This document shows positions 52,659 through 62,900 of a stretch of DNA of 64,000 nt, piece after piece (position 1 is the stretch's first letter; each line of letters begins with the position of its first letter). Origin of the DNA: Peribacillus saganii (GTDB lineage Bacteria > Bacillota > Bacilli > Bacillales > DSM-1321); the NCBI RefSeq assembly GCF_003429095.1, contig NZ_QVTE01000066.1, positions 1 through 64,000 of the forward strand, written 5' to 3'. Both the position numbers and the translations under genes were made by a program. The notes under the pieces are model-generated. The model did not search any database, had not been told where the DNA came from, and saw only the letters and a list, made by a program, of their open reading frames with translations.

Positions 52659-54701
52659 ATGAACATCAATGATCCGGTCTCCGCGCTGAAGGGAATTGGA
52701 GAGGAAACGGCCAATTCATTGAACGAAATGAATATCTATACTATTGCCGACCTTCTCGAACATCTGCCCTACCGCTATGAGGATTACAGGCTGAAGGATT
52801 TAGAGGATGCTGGGCATGAAGAAAGGGTAACTGTTGAAGGCAAGATCCACAGCCAGCCTTCATTAATGTACTTTGGCAAAAAGAAGTCACGGCTTACCAT
52901 AAAGCTTCTTGCAGGAAGGAATCTTGTCTCAGTCGTTTTCTTCAACCAGCCATATTTAAAAAGCAAAATGGCAATCAATGACATTGTTACAGTTACAGGG
53001 AAATGGGACCGCAATAGACAGACTATTACAGCCAATGAATTCACTGCAGGTCCATATAAAAAAGAGAAAGATTTTGAACCGGTTTATGGTACAAGGGGAA
53101 ACTTGACTGTAAAAACCCTGCGAAAGTTTATTGCAGCAGCTTTTGCCGTGTATGGGGAACAAATTAATGAAAACATTCCCCGCAATATCCTATCAGAGTA
53201 TAAACTAATGCCAAGGAAGGACGCACTTCGCACCATGCATTTTCCGCTCTCAGGGCAAGATATTAAACAGGCCAGAAGACGCCTCGTCTATGAAGAGTTT
53301 CTATATTTCCAGCTGAAAATGCAAGCATTGCGAAAGATGCAACGAGAAGAAACGAAAGGCATTCAGCAGAAATATAATTTATCAGAAGTAAAGGAATTCA
53401 TAGGAAGTCTCCCTTTTCCATTAACCAATGCCCAAAAAAGGGTCGTCAATGAAATTAGTGCCGATATGAAATCTCCATACAGGATGAACCGGCTGCTGCA
53501 GGGGGATGTTGGGTCAGGGAAAACAGTGGTGGCCGCCATCGCCCTGCTCTCTTCTGTGTCTGCAGGCTATCAAGGGGCGCTTATGGTTCCGACTGAAATC
53601 CTTGCTGAACAGCATGCTGCTTCTCTCAAGGATTTGCTGAAACCTGCGGGACTCAAAACAGCGCTGCTTACAAGTTCAATAAAAGGAAAAAAGCGCAGGG
53701 AGCTGCTGGAATCGTTAAAAGCAGGTGAAATCGACATTATTATCGGGACCCATGCCCTTATTCAGGATGAGGTCCATTTTCAAAAACTTGGGCTGGTGAT
53801 AACCGATGAACAGCATCGGTTCGGTGTAGAACAGCGCAGGATACTTAGGGAAAAAGGTGAGAATCCGGATGTCCTGTTTATGACTGCTACCCCAATCCCG
53901 AGAACGCTGGCAATTACCGTGTTTGGTGAAATGGATGTCTCAACCATTGATGAGATGCCTGCTGGACGCAAAGGAATTGAGACTTATTGGGCAAAGCAGG
54001 ATATGCTTCCCCGTGTGCTTTCTTTTATAGAGAAGGAACTCCAGAAGGGAAGGCAGGCATATGTTATCTGTCCGCTGATTGAGGAATCAGAAAAGCTGGA
54101 GCTTCAAAATGTGCTTGATGTGCATGCAGCTCTGACCCAGTATTTCGCCGGGCGGTACCGCGTTGGCCTGATGCATGGACGTCTCCATCCGGAGGAAAAA
54201 GAAACAGTTATGAAGGCTTTCAGCGAAAACACTGCCCAGGTACTAGTATCCACTACTGTCGTTGAGGTAGGTGTCAATGTTCCCAATGCAACAGTAATGG
54301 TTATTTACGATGCTGAACGGTTTGGTCTGGCCCAGCTTCATCAGCTTCGCGGAAGGGTAGGTAGAGGCAGCGACCAATCATTCTGCATCCTGCTTGCCGA
54401 TCCTAAGTCAGAAACAGGAAAAGAGCGGATGAAGATCATGACGGAAACGAACGACGGCTTTGTTGTGTCCGAGAAGGATCTTGAACTTAGAGGTCCAGGT
54501 GACTTCTTTGGCAAAAAACAAAGTGGGGTCCCTGAGTTTAAAGTGGCAGACATGGTCCATGATTATCGAACGCTAGAAGTAGCCAGAAATGATGCTGCCA
54601 AATTGATAGCATCTGATGAATTCTGGAATGCTCCCGAATATAAAATTATTAGAGAGTACTTACAAGAATCAGGTGCTATGGGCAGCGAAAAGCTCGATTA
54701 G
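52659..54701 (+). CDS. recG: ATP-dependent DNA helicase RecG
   Basis: 680 residues. Branch-migrating helicase for fork reversal and Holliday junctions. N-terminal wedge/OB domain (about 1-230), Walker A LLQGDVGSGKTVVA (about 279-292), ITDEQHRFG (DEQH box), and C-terminal motifs LHQLRGRVGRG. ATG 52659 follows GAGGGAG and matches family length; the upstream in-frame codon at 52602 lies outside any site. Confidence 0.97.
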   Translation: MNINDPVSALKGIGEETANSLNEMNIYTIADLLEHLPYRYEDYRLKDLEDAGHEERVTVEGKIHSQPSLMYFGKKKSRLTIKLLAGRNLVSVVFFNQPYLKSKMAINDIVTVTGKWDRNRQTITANEFTAGPYKKEKDFEPVYGTRGNLTVKTLRKFIAAAFAVYGEQINENIPRNILSEYKLMPRKDALRTMHFPLSGQDIKQARRRLVYEEFLYFQLKMQALRKMQREETKGIQQKYNLSEVKEFIGSLPFPLTNAQKRVVNEISADMKSPYRMNRLLQGDVGSGKTVVAAIALLSSVSAGYQGALMVPTEILAEQHAASLKDLLKPAGLKTALLTSSIKGKKRRELLESLKAGEIDIIIGTHALIQDEVHFQKLGLVITDEQHRFGVEQRRILREKGENPDVLFMTATPIPRTLAITVFGEMDVSTIDEMPAGRKGIETYWAKQDMLPRVLSFIEKELQKGRQAYVICPLIEESEKLELQNVLDVHAALTQYFAGRYRVGLMHGRLHPEEKETVMKAFSENTAQVLVSTTVVEVGVNVPNATVMVIYDAERFGLAQLHQLRGRVGRGSDQSFCILLADPKSETGKERMKIMTETNDGFVVSEKDLELRGPGDFFGKKQSGVPEFKVADMVHDYRTLEVARNDAAKLIASDEFWNAPEYKIIREYLQESGAMGSEKLD

Positions 54702-54749
54702 CCAAAAAACCTTCTGTATCATTAGCAAATATAATACGTTATGGAAACT

Positions 54750-54794
54750 GAAAACAGATTGGGAGAGTTATTCAAATTCTTGCAATCTGTTTTT
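54750..54794 (+). terminator. Terminator-like hairpin after recG, overlapping the fapR promoter
   Basis: AAAACAGATTG (54751-54761) pairs with CAATCTGTTTT (54783-54793), followed by TATT. Its 3' arm shares bases with the -35 of the fapR promoter (TTGCAA, 54780-54785). Confidence 0.75.
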
Positions 54795-54834
54795 ATTATC
54801 TTTATACTACTATTAGTACCTAGTCTTAATACTA
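54780..54834 (+). promoter_or_regulatory. fapO: fapR promoter and FapR operator
   Basis: Sigma-A promoter TTGCAA (54780-54785), 17 bases, TATACT (54803-54808). Immediately downstream lies TATTAGTACCTAGTCTTAAT plus ACTA (54811-54834), a close match to the FapR operator known in B. subtilis (TTAGTACCTGATACTAATA type). FapR bound here would block initiation until malonyl-CoA releases it, giving autoregulation of fapR-plsX-fabD-fabG-acpP. Confidence 0.9.
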
Positions 54835-54851
54835 CGGATGGTGACCTTCAA

Positions 54852-55433
54852 ATGAGACGGAATAAGAAGGAACGCCAGCATCTGTTAGTCGAAACGATTA
54901 AGCATAATCCTTTTATTACAGATGAAGAACTGGCTGAAACATTTTCTGTCAGTGTCCAAACGGTCAGGCTGGATCGGCTAGAGCTTTCTATTCCGGAACT
55001 CCGTGAGAGAATCAAGAATGTGGCGGAAAAGAGATTCAGTGACGAAGTCAGGGCGCTGCCGCTAGAAGAAGTAATCGGGGAAGTAATTGATATCGACCTT
55101 GACCAAAGTGCGATATCAATATTAGATATTACCGCTGAACATGTATTTAAACGGAATAAAATTGCAAGGGGCCATCACTTATTTGCACAGGCAAATTCCC
55201 TAGCAGTAGCAGTTATAAATGATGAGCTTGCATTAACGGCAAGGGCGGGTATAGTATTTACCAGGCCCGTCAAGCAAGGTGAGCGAGTAATCGCCAAGGC
55301 GAAAGTTAAATCCCTTGATAAGAATGACCGGACGCTTGTTGAAGTCAACAGCTATGTCGGCCAGGAACTGGTATTCAAAGGGGAATTTGAAATGTTCCGG
55401 TCAACAACCGCAGAAAAGGAAGAATTAGAATGA
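54852..55433 (+). CDS. fapR: Transcription factor FapR, regulator of fatty acid synthesis
   Basis: 193 residues. N-terminal DeoR-like helix-turn-helix (about 5-45: [20 protein letters not shown]) and C-terminal hot-dog domain binding malonyl-CoA. ATG 54852 gives the conserved start [21 protein letters not shown] longer frame from 54741 would run through the operator and promoter and is rejected. The ribosome site (GGATGGTG) is weak. Confidence 0.96.
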   Translation: MRRNKKERQHLLVETIKHNPFITDEELAETFSVSVQTVRLDRLELSIPELRERIKNVAEKRFSDEVRALPLEEVIGEVIDIDLDQSAISILDITAEHVFKRNKIARGHHLFAQANSLAVAVINDELALTARAGIVFTRPVKQGERVIAKAKVKSLDKNDRTLVEVNSYVGQELVFKGEFEMFRSTTAEKEELE

Positions 55434-56425
55434 AAATAGCAATAGATGCAATGGGTGGAGATCATGCTCCAAAGGAACCTGTATTAGGGGCCATGAAAGC
55501 TGTTATGGAATTTCCGGACTTAGAAATTCTGCTAGTCGGGGATGAAAAGCAGATTAAGCAGCATCTGAAAGATAATACACGAATTACGATTTTACATACA
55601 GAAGAACAGATTTTAGGGACTGATGAACCTGTAAGGGCAGTAAGGCGCAAGAAAAATGCTTCAATGGTGCTTGCCGCCCGGCAGGTGGCTGACGGAAACG
55701 CCGATGGCTGTATATCCGCAGGCAATACTGGCGCCCTGATGGCTTCAGGATTATTTGTTGTAGGCAGGATTGAAGGAATTGAACGTCCAGCGCTTGCTCC
55801 AACTCTTCCCACTGTTGCCGGCGAGGGCTTTGTCCTGTTGGATGTTGGGGCAAACTCCGATGCCCGGCCAGAGCACTTGCTGCAATTCGCAATTATGGGT
55901 TCGATTTATGCCCAACAGGTAAGAGGCCTTGCAAGTCCGAGGGTCGGATTACTGAATATCGGGACTGAAGAGACAAAAGGAAATGACCTGACAAAGCAAG
56001 CTTTTGGGCTATTGAAGGATTCGGGCCTTAACTTCATCGGGAATGTAGAAGCCCGCGATTTGCTTGAAGGTGCAGCTGATATTGTAGTCACAGACGGCTT
56101 TACAGGCAATATGGTTTTAAAGACGATTGAAGGCACTGCATTTTCTGTTTTTAAAATGCTAAAGGAAGCTTTGACGAGTAGTCTGAAAAGCAAGCTAGCA
56201 GCCGGGGTTTTAAAACCGGAATTGAGAGACATCAAAATGAAAATGGACTATTCCGAGTATGGAGGTGCCGGGCTTTTTGGTTTAAAGGCACCAGTTATCA
56301 AAGCTCATGGTTCATCTGATGCAACAGCCTTCTTCAGTGCTATCAGGCAGACCCGCATAATGGTACAGCATAATGTAGCAGGAACTATAAAAGAAATGAT
56401 TGAAGCTGCAAAAACAGCAGAGTAG
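55430..56425 (+). CDS. plsX: Phosphate acyltransferase PlsX
   Basis: 331 residues. Converts acyl-ACP to acyl-phosphate for PlsY in phospholipid synthesis. Motifs [19 protein letters not shown] at the N terminus, [12 protein letters not shown] and [17 protein letters not shown]. Overlaps fapR by 4 bases. Confidence 0.97.
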   Translation: MKIAIDAMGGDHAPKEPVLGAMKAVMEFPDLEILLVGDEKQIKQHLKDNTRITILHTEEQILGTDEPVRAVRRKKNASMVLAARQVADGNADGCISAGNTGALMASGLFVVGRIEGIERPALAPTLPTVAGEGFVLLDVGANSDARPEHLLQFAIMGSIYAQQVRGLASPRVGLLNIGTEETKGNDLTKQAFGLLKDSGLNFIGNVEARDLLEGAADIVVTDGFTGNMVLKTIEGTAFSVFKMLKEALTSSLKSKLAAGVLKPELRDIKMKMDYSEYGGAGLFGLKAPVIKAHGSSDATAFFSAIRQTRIMVQHNVAGTIKEMIEAAKTAE

Positions 56426-56435
56426 GGGGATTGGT

Positions 56436-57374
56436 ATGGGAAAAATAGCATTTGTCTTTCCTGGGCAGGGTTCCCAAACGGTCGGAATGGGCAAAGATAT
56501 ATATGCTTCAAACGAGTTTGCGCGGCAGATATTTGAAGCGGCAGATAGGAAACTGGATTTTTCTTTATCTCAGATTATTTTCGAAGGGCCGCAAGAAACA
56601 TTAACAAAGACAGCAAACACGCAGCCTGCACTATTAACAACCAGCATTGCACTCCTTGAGCTTGCAGCTAAAGCTGGAATTACAGCAGATTATACTGCGG
56701 GACACAGCCTTGGAGAATATTCAGCACTGGTGGCTGCAGGAGCCATCGAGTTTGAAGAGGCAGTTTTTGCTGTCCGCAAGCGCGGAGAGTTTATGGAAGA
56801 AGCTGTTCCGAGCGGACAGGGCTCAATGGCGGCTATTCTTGGAATGGATCGCGGCCTTCTCGGAGAAGTTACTGACGCAGTGTCTCGCCAGGGAGATCCC
56901 GTTCAGCTTGCAAATATTAATTGCCCAGGCCAGATAGTTATATCCGGTACCGCTGAAGGTGTAAAGAAAGCTTGTGAAGCAGCAAAGGAAAAAGGGGCAA
57001 AACGAGCTATCCCGCTTGAAGTCAGCGGTCCTTTTCACTCAGAACTAATGAAACCTGCCGCTAGTAGACTGCTGAAAGTGCTCGAGAGTATTACAATTAG
57101 ACCGGCAGTGATTCCGGTTATATCAAATGTAACGGCTCGTGCCATATCCGACCCTGAAGAAATGAAGACAAAGCTGGTGGAGCAGCTTTACTCGCCTGTA
57201 GAATGGGAAGACAGCATTCATACGCTTCTAGGGCTTGGTGTCGACACATTTATTGAAATTGGACCTGGAAAGGTACTTGGAGGCTTAATTAAAAAAATTG
57301 ATCGTTCTGTAACGGTGTATTCCATTTCAGATGCAGAAAGCCTGCGAAAAACGACCGAGGCCATTAGGGGGTAA
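56436..57374 (+). CDS. fabD: Malonyl-CoA--ACP transacylase
   Basis: 312 residues. Moves malonyl from CoA to [17 protein letters not shown] at the N terminus, catalytic Ser in [10 protein letters not shown] (about 91-100), [12 protein letters not shown] with the active His. ATG 56436 after GGGGGATTGG; the longer frame from 56400 overlaps plsX. Confidence 0.97.
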   Translation: MGKIAFVFPGQGSQTVGMGKDIYASNEFARQIFEAADRKLDFSLSQIIFEGPQETLTKTANTQPALLTTSIALLELAAKAGITADYTAGHSLGEYSALVAAGAIEFEEAVFAVRKRGEFMEEAVPSGQGSMAAILGMDRGLLGEVTDAVSRQGDPVQLANINCPGQIVISGTAEGVKKACEAAKEKGAKRAIPLEVSGPFHSELMKPAASRLLKVLESITIRPAVIPVISNVTARAISDPEEMKTKLVEQLYSPVEWEDSIHTLLGLGVDTFIEIGPGKVLGGLIKKIDRSVTVYSISDAESLRKTTEAIRG

Positions 57375-57379
57375 AGGGA

Positions 57380-58120
57380 ATGCTTGAAGGAAAAACAGCG
57401 CTGGTAACCGGTGCATCAAGAGGTATCGGAAAAGAAATTGCTCTGGAGCTGGCGAGGCAGGGTGCGAATGTAGCGATTAATTTTGCTGGCAGTGAGGCAA
57501 AAGCAAACGAAGTGGCTGATGAAATCAAGGCAATGGGCAGGGATAGCTGTACCATTCAATGTGATGTCTCCAATTCGGAATCTGTAACAGATATGGTAAA
57601 GGCTGTGATTGAACGCTTTGGCAGCCTGGATATTTTGATTAACAATGCAGGCATCACCCGTGACAACCTTTTGATGAGAATGAAAGAGGAAGAGTGGGAT
57701 GATGTAATTAACACAAACCTTAAAGGTGTATTTCTTTGCACGAAAGCAGTGACCCGCCAAATGATGAAGCAAAGAAGCGGCCGGATTATCAATATTGCAT
57801 CGATTGTCGGTGTAAGCGGGAATCCTGGACAAGCGAACTATGTTGCTGCGAAAGCAGGTGTTATAGGGCTGACTAAAACGGCAGCTAAAGAGCTTGCTTC
57901 CAGGGGAATCACTGTGAATGCTATCGCTCCTGGGTTTATCACAACGGATATGACAGACAAACTGACAGAAGAAGTAAAAGAAGCGATGTTAAAGCAAATT
58001 CCTCTTGCCCGGTTCGGCGATCCAAAGGATATTGCCGTCACAGCTGCCTTCCTTGCTTCAGAGGGCGGATCATATATGACTGGCCAAACACTTCATGTGG
58101 ACGGCGGTATGGTAATGTAA
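57380..58120 (+). CDS. fabG: 3-oxoacyl-[ACP] reductase
   Basis: 246-residue short-chain dehydrogenase. NADPH motif [10 protein letters not shown] (about 10-19), NNAGITRDN, catalytic [20 protein letters not shown] with Tyr/Lys, and C-terminal HVDGGMVM. Reduces 3-oxoacyl-ACP in fatty acid elongation. Confidence 0.97.
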   Translation: MLEGKTALVTGASRGIGKEIALELARQGANVAINFAGSEAKANEVADEIKAMGRDSCTIQCDVSNSESVTDMVKAVIERFGSLDILINNAGITRDNLLMRMKEEEWDDVINTNLKGVFLCTKAVTRQMMKQRSGRIINIASIVGVSGNPGQANYVAAKAGVIGLTKTAAKELASRGITVNAIAPGFITTDMTDKLTEEVKEAMLKQIPLARFGDPKDIAVTAAFLASEGGSYMTGQTLHVDGGMVM

Positions 58121-58199
58121 ACAAGGCTTTACCTTACAGAATAAACCGTTTATTATTGTAATGAAATCGACTATAATGGCTTGAGGGGAGGTGAATGCA

Positions 58200-58433
58200 G
58201 TGGCAGAAGTATTAGAGCGCGTAACAAAAATCATCGTGGATAGACTTGGTGTTGAAGAATCCGAAGTAAAACTGGAAGCTTCATTCAAAGAGGACCTAGG
58301 TGCTGATTCTTTAGATGTTGTGGAATTGGTAATGGAACTTGAGGACGAGTTTGGAATGGAAATTTCAGATGATGATGCTGAAAAAATCGTCACAGTTGGA
58401 GACGCTGTGAGTTACATACAAAGTACTATGTAA
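58200..58433 (+). CDS. acpP: Acyl carrier protein
   Basis: 77 residues (the same as B. subtilis). Four-helix carrier with phosphopantetheine Ser in [15 protein letters not shown]. Start GTG 58200 gives the family N terminus; GTG 58191 is in frame but lies within the ribosome site GAGGGGAGGTG. Confidence 0.97.
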   Translation: MAEVLERVTKIIVDRLGVEESEVKLEASFKEDLGADSLDVVELVMELEDEFGMEISDDDAEKIVTVGDAVSYIQSTM

Positions 58434-58450
58434 TCAAATGTTCCCAGGGT

Positions 58451-58482
58451 GAGCTCCGTTTATTAAAACGGAGCTTTCTGCT
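58451..58482 (+). terminator. Terminator after acpP
   Basis: AGCTCCGTTT-TATT-AAAACGGAGCT followed by TTCTG. Ends the lipid operon. Confidence 0.88.
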
Positions 58483-58512
58483 GTAAGAATGGATTAACTT
58501 TTAATTATGACT

Positions 58513-58712
58513 AAGTGTGTCCAACAACTTTTTTCCCATAGGAAATAAAGCGCCAGTGACACGACGTGCTAATTCCGGCGTCGCCAGGAAGAGAGTAGAA
58601 CGTTCGAAACAAACCGCCAACTTTGTGAGGGTTTGCTGGTGTCAATGTTTGGCCCAGGACGCTGCAGATGTTTGTCGACGTTCATTTGGGACCTTGCGGA
58701 TTTCTTTAAAAA
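58513..58712 (+). repeat. Dispersed repeat, copy R8 (diverged second type)
   Basis: Shares with R7B the pieces TTTTTTCCCATAGGAAATAAAG and AACTTTGTGAGGGTTTGCTGG. Shares with R4 the run GTTTGGCCCAGGACG...TGTCGACGTT at about 58646-58683, with the inner stem decayed. Ends GGACCTTGCGGATTTCTTT. First of four copies in a row before rnc. Confidence 0.6.
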
Positions 58713-58729
58713 TAATATATATTATTACT

Positions 58730-58862
58730 GTTTAAACAAGTACAGATGTCTAGCTCCAGTGCCTAGCCCACTGTGGAGGAGATAAAAGCCCTCGAAAGGC
58801 AAAAAACCGCCTTCCGGGTTTTTTCCTATTTTCTTCACGGGCTAACAAGGCGCTTGTGCATT
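58730..58862 (+). repeat. Dispersed structured repeat, copy R9
   Basis: GTTTAAACAAGTACAGATGTC opens it. AGTGCC (58758-58763) pairs with GGCGCT (58849-58854, one G-U) and AGCCC (58765-58769) with GGGCT (58839-58843). The centre is a terminator-like palindrome, AAAAAACC-GCCTTCCG-GGTTTTTT (58801-58824). Near-identical to R10. Confidence 0.9.
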
Positions 58863-58885
58863 CATGAAAGATAAAAACTATAACT

Positions 58886-59018
58886 GTTTGAACAAGTACA
58901 GATGTCTAGCTCCAGCGCCTAGCCCACTGTGGAAAAGATAAAAGCCCTCGAAAGGCAAAAAACCGCCTTCCGGGTTTTTTCCTATTTCCTTCACGGGCTA
59001 ACAAGGCGCTTGCTGGTT
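58886..59018 (+). repeat. Dispersed structured repeat, copy R10 (tandem duplicate of R9)
   Basis: Same as R9 with a 156-base offset and few changes. AGCGCC (58914-58919) pairs perfectly with GGCGCT (59005-59010); AGCCC (58921-58925) pairs with GGGCT (58995-58999). The same terminator-like palindrome lies at 58957-58980. Probably a recent local duplication. Confidence 0.9.
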
Positions 59019-59044
59019 ATTAATGGATAACAAAGCATTCCTTT

Positions 59045-59180
59045 TTAAAAAGTACAGATGTCTAGCTCCAGCACCCAGCCCCTCTAGGTCATAAGCCAAT
59101 CGCTTCGGAAGGCAAAAAGCGCCTTTTGTCAGCGCTTGTCTTATGCTTGTCGGGGCTGACCAGGGTGCTTGCGCATTTCT
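59045..59180 (+). repeat. Dispersed structured repeat, copy R11, directly before rnc
   Basis: Contains GTACAGATGTCTAGCTCCAGC. AGCACCC (59070-59076) pairs with GGGTGCT (59163-59169), AGCCCC (59077-59082) with GGGGCT (59152-59157), and CATAAG with CTTATG further in. These are different bases at the same positions as in R9/R10, with pairing kept. It ends about 6 bases before the rnc ribosome site GGAGGG. Confidence 0.9.
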
Positions 59181-59195
59181 TATGTGGAGGGCTTT

Positions 59196-59939
59196 ATGCA
59201 GAAAAATGGAAAGAAAAGAAGAGCATCAATAAAAGAAACGAAATTTAAAGAATTTCAGGAAAAAATTGGCTTCGCCTTTCATGATGAAAATTTGTTAAGG
59301 CAAGCTTTTACCCATTCATCCTATGTGAATGAGCATCGCCGCAAGCCTTATGAGGATAATGAAAGGCTTGAGTTTTTAGGGGATGCCGTATTGGAGCTGA
59401 CGATCTCAAAATTTTTATACAAAAAATATCCAATGATGAGTGAGGGGGAACTTACTAAGCTCAGGGCTTCTATTGTTTGTGAGCCGTCGTTGGTAGAGTT
59501 TGCCCATGATATGTCATTTGGTGAGCTCGTATTGCTTGGAAAAGGAGAAGAAATGACCGGTGGACGGGAACGCCCTGCCTTGCTGGCGGATGTGTTTGAA
59601 GCATTTATCGGCGCCCTATATCTTGACTTGGGGCTTGAAGCTGTTGTTTCTTTCTTGGAGAGAGTCGTTTTCCCAAAAATTAATGAGGGTGCTTTTTCTC
59701 ATATGATGGATTATAAAAGCCAGCTGCAAGAGCTTATCCAAAGGGATGGTTCAGGAATTGTTGAGTATAAAATCCTACAGGAAACTGGACCAGCTCATAA
59801 CCGTGAATTCCAGTCCCGGGTTTCCTTGAATGGCCAGGAATTAGGCACAGGGACCGGACGTTCCAAAAAAGAGGCCGAGCAGCGCGCTGCGCAAAAGGCG
59901 CTCCAAGCTCTGCGCGAAAACAAGCAGCATGACAGCTAG
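59196..59939 (+). CDS. rnc: Ribonuclease III
   Basis: 247 residues. Double-strand-specific RNase for rRNA processing and decay. Catalytic signature [14 protein letters not shown] (about 54-67), second acidic cluster in [17 protein letters not shown]-terminal dsRNA-binding domain (about 170-240). ATG 59196 follows TGGAGGG; an in-frame TTG at 59169 lies within the repeat's 3' border. It heads rnc-smc-ftsY. Confidence 0.97.
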   Translation: MQKNGKKRRASIKETKFKEFQEKIGFAFHDENLLRQAFTHSSYVNEHRRKPYEDNERLEFLGDAVLELTISKFLYKKYPMMSEGELTKLRASIVCEPSLVEFAHDMSFGELVLLGKGEEMTGGRERPALLADVFEAFIGALYLDLGLEAVVSFLERVVFPKINEGAFSHMMDYKSQLQELIQRDGSGIVEYKILQETGPAHNREFQSRVSLNGQELGTGTGRSKKEAEQRAAQKALQALRENKQHDS

Positions 59940-59969
59940 TGATAGTTTTTACATGAGGGGGGAAATGAA

Positions 59970-62900
59970 ATGTTCCTCAAACGATTAGACGTTGTAGGAT
60001 TCAAATCCTTTGCAGAAAGAATTTCTGTTGAATTTGTACCCGGCGTAACCGCGGTTGTTGGCCCAAACGGAAGCGGAAAGAGTAACATTACGGACGCAAT
60101 TCGGTGGGTGCTGGGAGAGCAGTCAGCAAAATCACTGCGCGGCGCAAAAATGGAAGATATCATTTTTGCGGGAAGCGATTCAAGAAAAGCAGTCAATTTT
60201 GCTGAAGTATCCCTGACCCTTGATAATGGATCGGGCTTTTTACCAATTGATTATCAGGAAGTCAGTGTGACAAGAAGGGTTTATCGGTCCGGGGACAGTG
60301 AGTTTTTAATTAACAAACAACCCTGCCGGCTTAAGGACATTGTTGACTTATTTATGGATTCAGGACTTGGGAAAGAAGCATTTTCTATTATCAGCCAGGG
60401 TAAAGTTGAAGAAATTCTGAGCAGCAAATCTGAAGAACGCAGGATTATCTTTGAAGAAGCTGCCGGTGTCCTTAAGTATAAGAGCAGAAAGAGAAAAGCT
60501 GAATCAAAGCTTTCGGAGACCCAGGAAAACTTAAATCGAGTGCAGGATATTCTGCATGAACTTGAAGGACAGGTGGAGCCCTTAAAGATCCAGGCGTCCA
60601 TAGCTGCTGATTATCTGGAGAAAAAAGAAGAGCTGGAGCAAATTGAAGTGGCTCTTACTGTGTTTGAAATTGAATCGCTCCACGAAAAGTGGCAATCTAT
60701 TTCCAAAGAACTGGAGAAACACAGTGATATGGAGGTCAAGCAGGCCGCTGAATTACAAAAAAAGGAAGCGGAGCTTGAGGAGGCACGCGACCGTGTCACA
60801 GCACTTGATGAATCAATCAATGATCTTCAGGAAGTGCTCCTTCAAGCGAGCGAGGAGCTCGAAAAATTAGAGGGTAGAAAAGAAGTTTTAAAGGAACGTA
60901 AAAAGAACGCTTCCCAAAACAAACAGGGCCTTGAAAAATCAATTGAAGAGGCATCCACAAGAATTAAGGCACTGGAACTCGAAAAAATTGCAGAATCACA
61001 AGGATTGGAACTGCTGGAGCAAGAGGTCAAGGATTTGACTGGAACGCTCCAGGAAAAGCAGAAACAATTATCAGCTTTTAATTCCAACCTGGAAGAGATA
61101 ATTGAAACGCTAAAGAGCGATTATATTGAATGGCTGAACAAGCAGGCTACCGCAAATAACGAAATTCGATATCTTGAGCAGCAAATCAGCCAGCAGGATC
61201 ATAAAAACACGAGGCTCGATAAAGAAAACTCGAGATATATTGTAGAGAGAAAAAACATCGGCGAAAGAAAAACAGCGCTGATGGAATCACTGAAAGCCTT
61301 GCAGCAGGAAATAGAAGACCATGTAACTTTCTTTCGGAATGAACAGAGAAAGCTGGACAATGTGAAGTCAGCTTATCAAAAACAGGAGACAACCTTGTAC
61401 CAGGCGTATCAATTTTTGCAGCAGGCGAAATCCCGCAAGGAAATGCTTGAAGAAATGGAAGATGAGTATGCCGGATTTTTTCAGGGAGTCAAGGAAGTAC
61501 TAAAGGCCAAGGACCGTCAGCTTGCAGGTATAGAAGGCGCTGTTGCAGAATTAATAACCGTTCCCCGCGATTATCAGATCGCAATTGAAACGGCCCTCGG
61601 GGGAGCCACCCAGCATGTTGTTACTGCTAATGAAGAACATGCACGCAACGCCATTGCCTTTCTGAAAAAGTACGGCTATGGCCGCGCGACATTTCTTCCT
61701 CTTTCGGTTATTAAAGGACGGCAAATCCCGGAAACCCAGCTTTCCTACTTGAAGAACCACCAAGCCTTTATCGGCACGGCGGCTGATTTGCTAGATTTTG
61801 ATGAAAAATACCGCTTTATTATCACTAATTTGCTTGGCACAGTGATAGTTACCAAGGATCTTAGGGGAGCCAATGAACTTGCCAAATTGGTACAGCATAA
61901 ATACCGGTTTGTAACTTTGGAAGGCGATGTTGTCAATCCGGGCGGTTCCATGACTGGGGGCGCAGTAAAGCAGAAGACCGCTTCATTGCTTTCAAGAAAG
62001 GGAGAACTGGAAGAACTGAAAACAAGGCTTTCGGGTATGGAGGAAAAAACAGCTAAGCTTGAAGAACATGTTAAAAAACTTAAGGCTGATATTGCAAGCC
62101 AGGAAGAAAAGATTGAGGACATCCGTAAAGCAGGTGAAGCTCTCCGCATGGATGAGCAGAGTATAAAAGGCGATAGCAAGCAGGTAGAGCTCGAAGAAAA
62201 GAATGTTAATGAGCGGCTGAGGCTTTATGACTTGGAAAAGTCATCGTTAAACGAGGAACAGGAATCCAGAACAAATCGGTTGGGTGAACTAAGAGACCAA
62301 TTGGCAGATTGCCAGTCTTCCATTAGCCGCCTTGACAAGGAAATTGCTGAATTGACCAAGCAAAAACAAACCCAGCAATCATCAAAGGAAACTCTTTCTC
62401 AAGAAACAAATGATCTGAAGGTTACTTTGGCTTCTAAAAGCAGCCAGCTTTATAATCAGCAGGAAAACGTAAATAGAATCACAATGGAATTAACCGCCCT
62501 CCAGGAAAAGTTGGAGGAATATCAGGATGACTTGTCGTTGTTAACTAATGAAATGCATGACAATTCAAGCGGAGAGCACATACTCGAAAAGGCTGCCGCC
62601 ATGAAATCACAGGATAAACAAGAAGCCATCACCCTTATTTCCACAAGAAGAAGGGAACGGATGGAGCTGCATGCTTTGGTTGAGGACATGGAAATCGGAA
62701 CAAAAGAACTGAAACGGATCCATAAAGGTTTGGCTGAAGTGGTTAAAGATGACGAAGTAAAGCTAAACCGGCTGGATGTTGAGCTTGAAACAAGACTGGA
62801 TCACCTTCGTGAGGAATATTTCCTCACTTTTGAGGGGGCGAAGGAAAAGCACCCAATGACAATGCCTGCTGATGAAGCAAAAAAGCGGGTTAAGCTGATC

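Noticed and set aside
58517-58735. 72-residue frame after acpP
   Set aside because: Lies over repeat R8 with no ribosome site.
58730-59180. Tandem near-identical repeats looked like a possible CRISPR array
   Set aside because: Units are over 130 bases, only three or four, with no short regular repeat-spacer pattern and no cas genes nearby.
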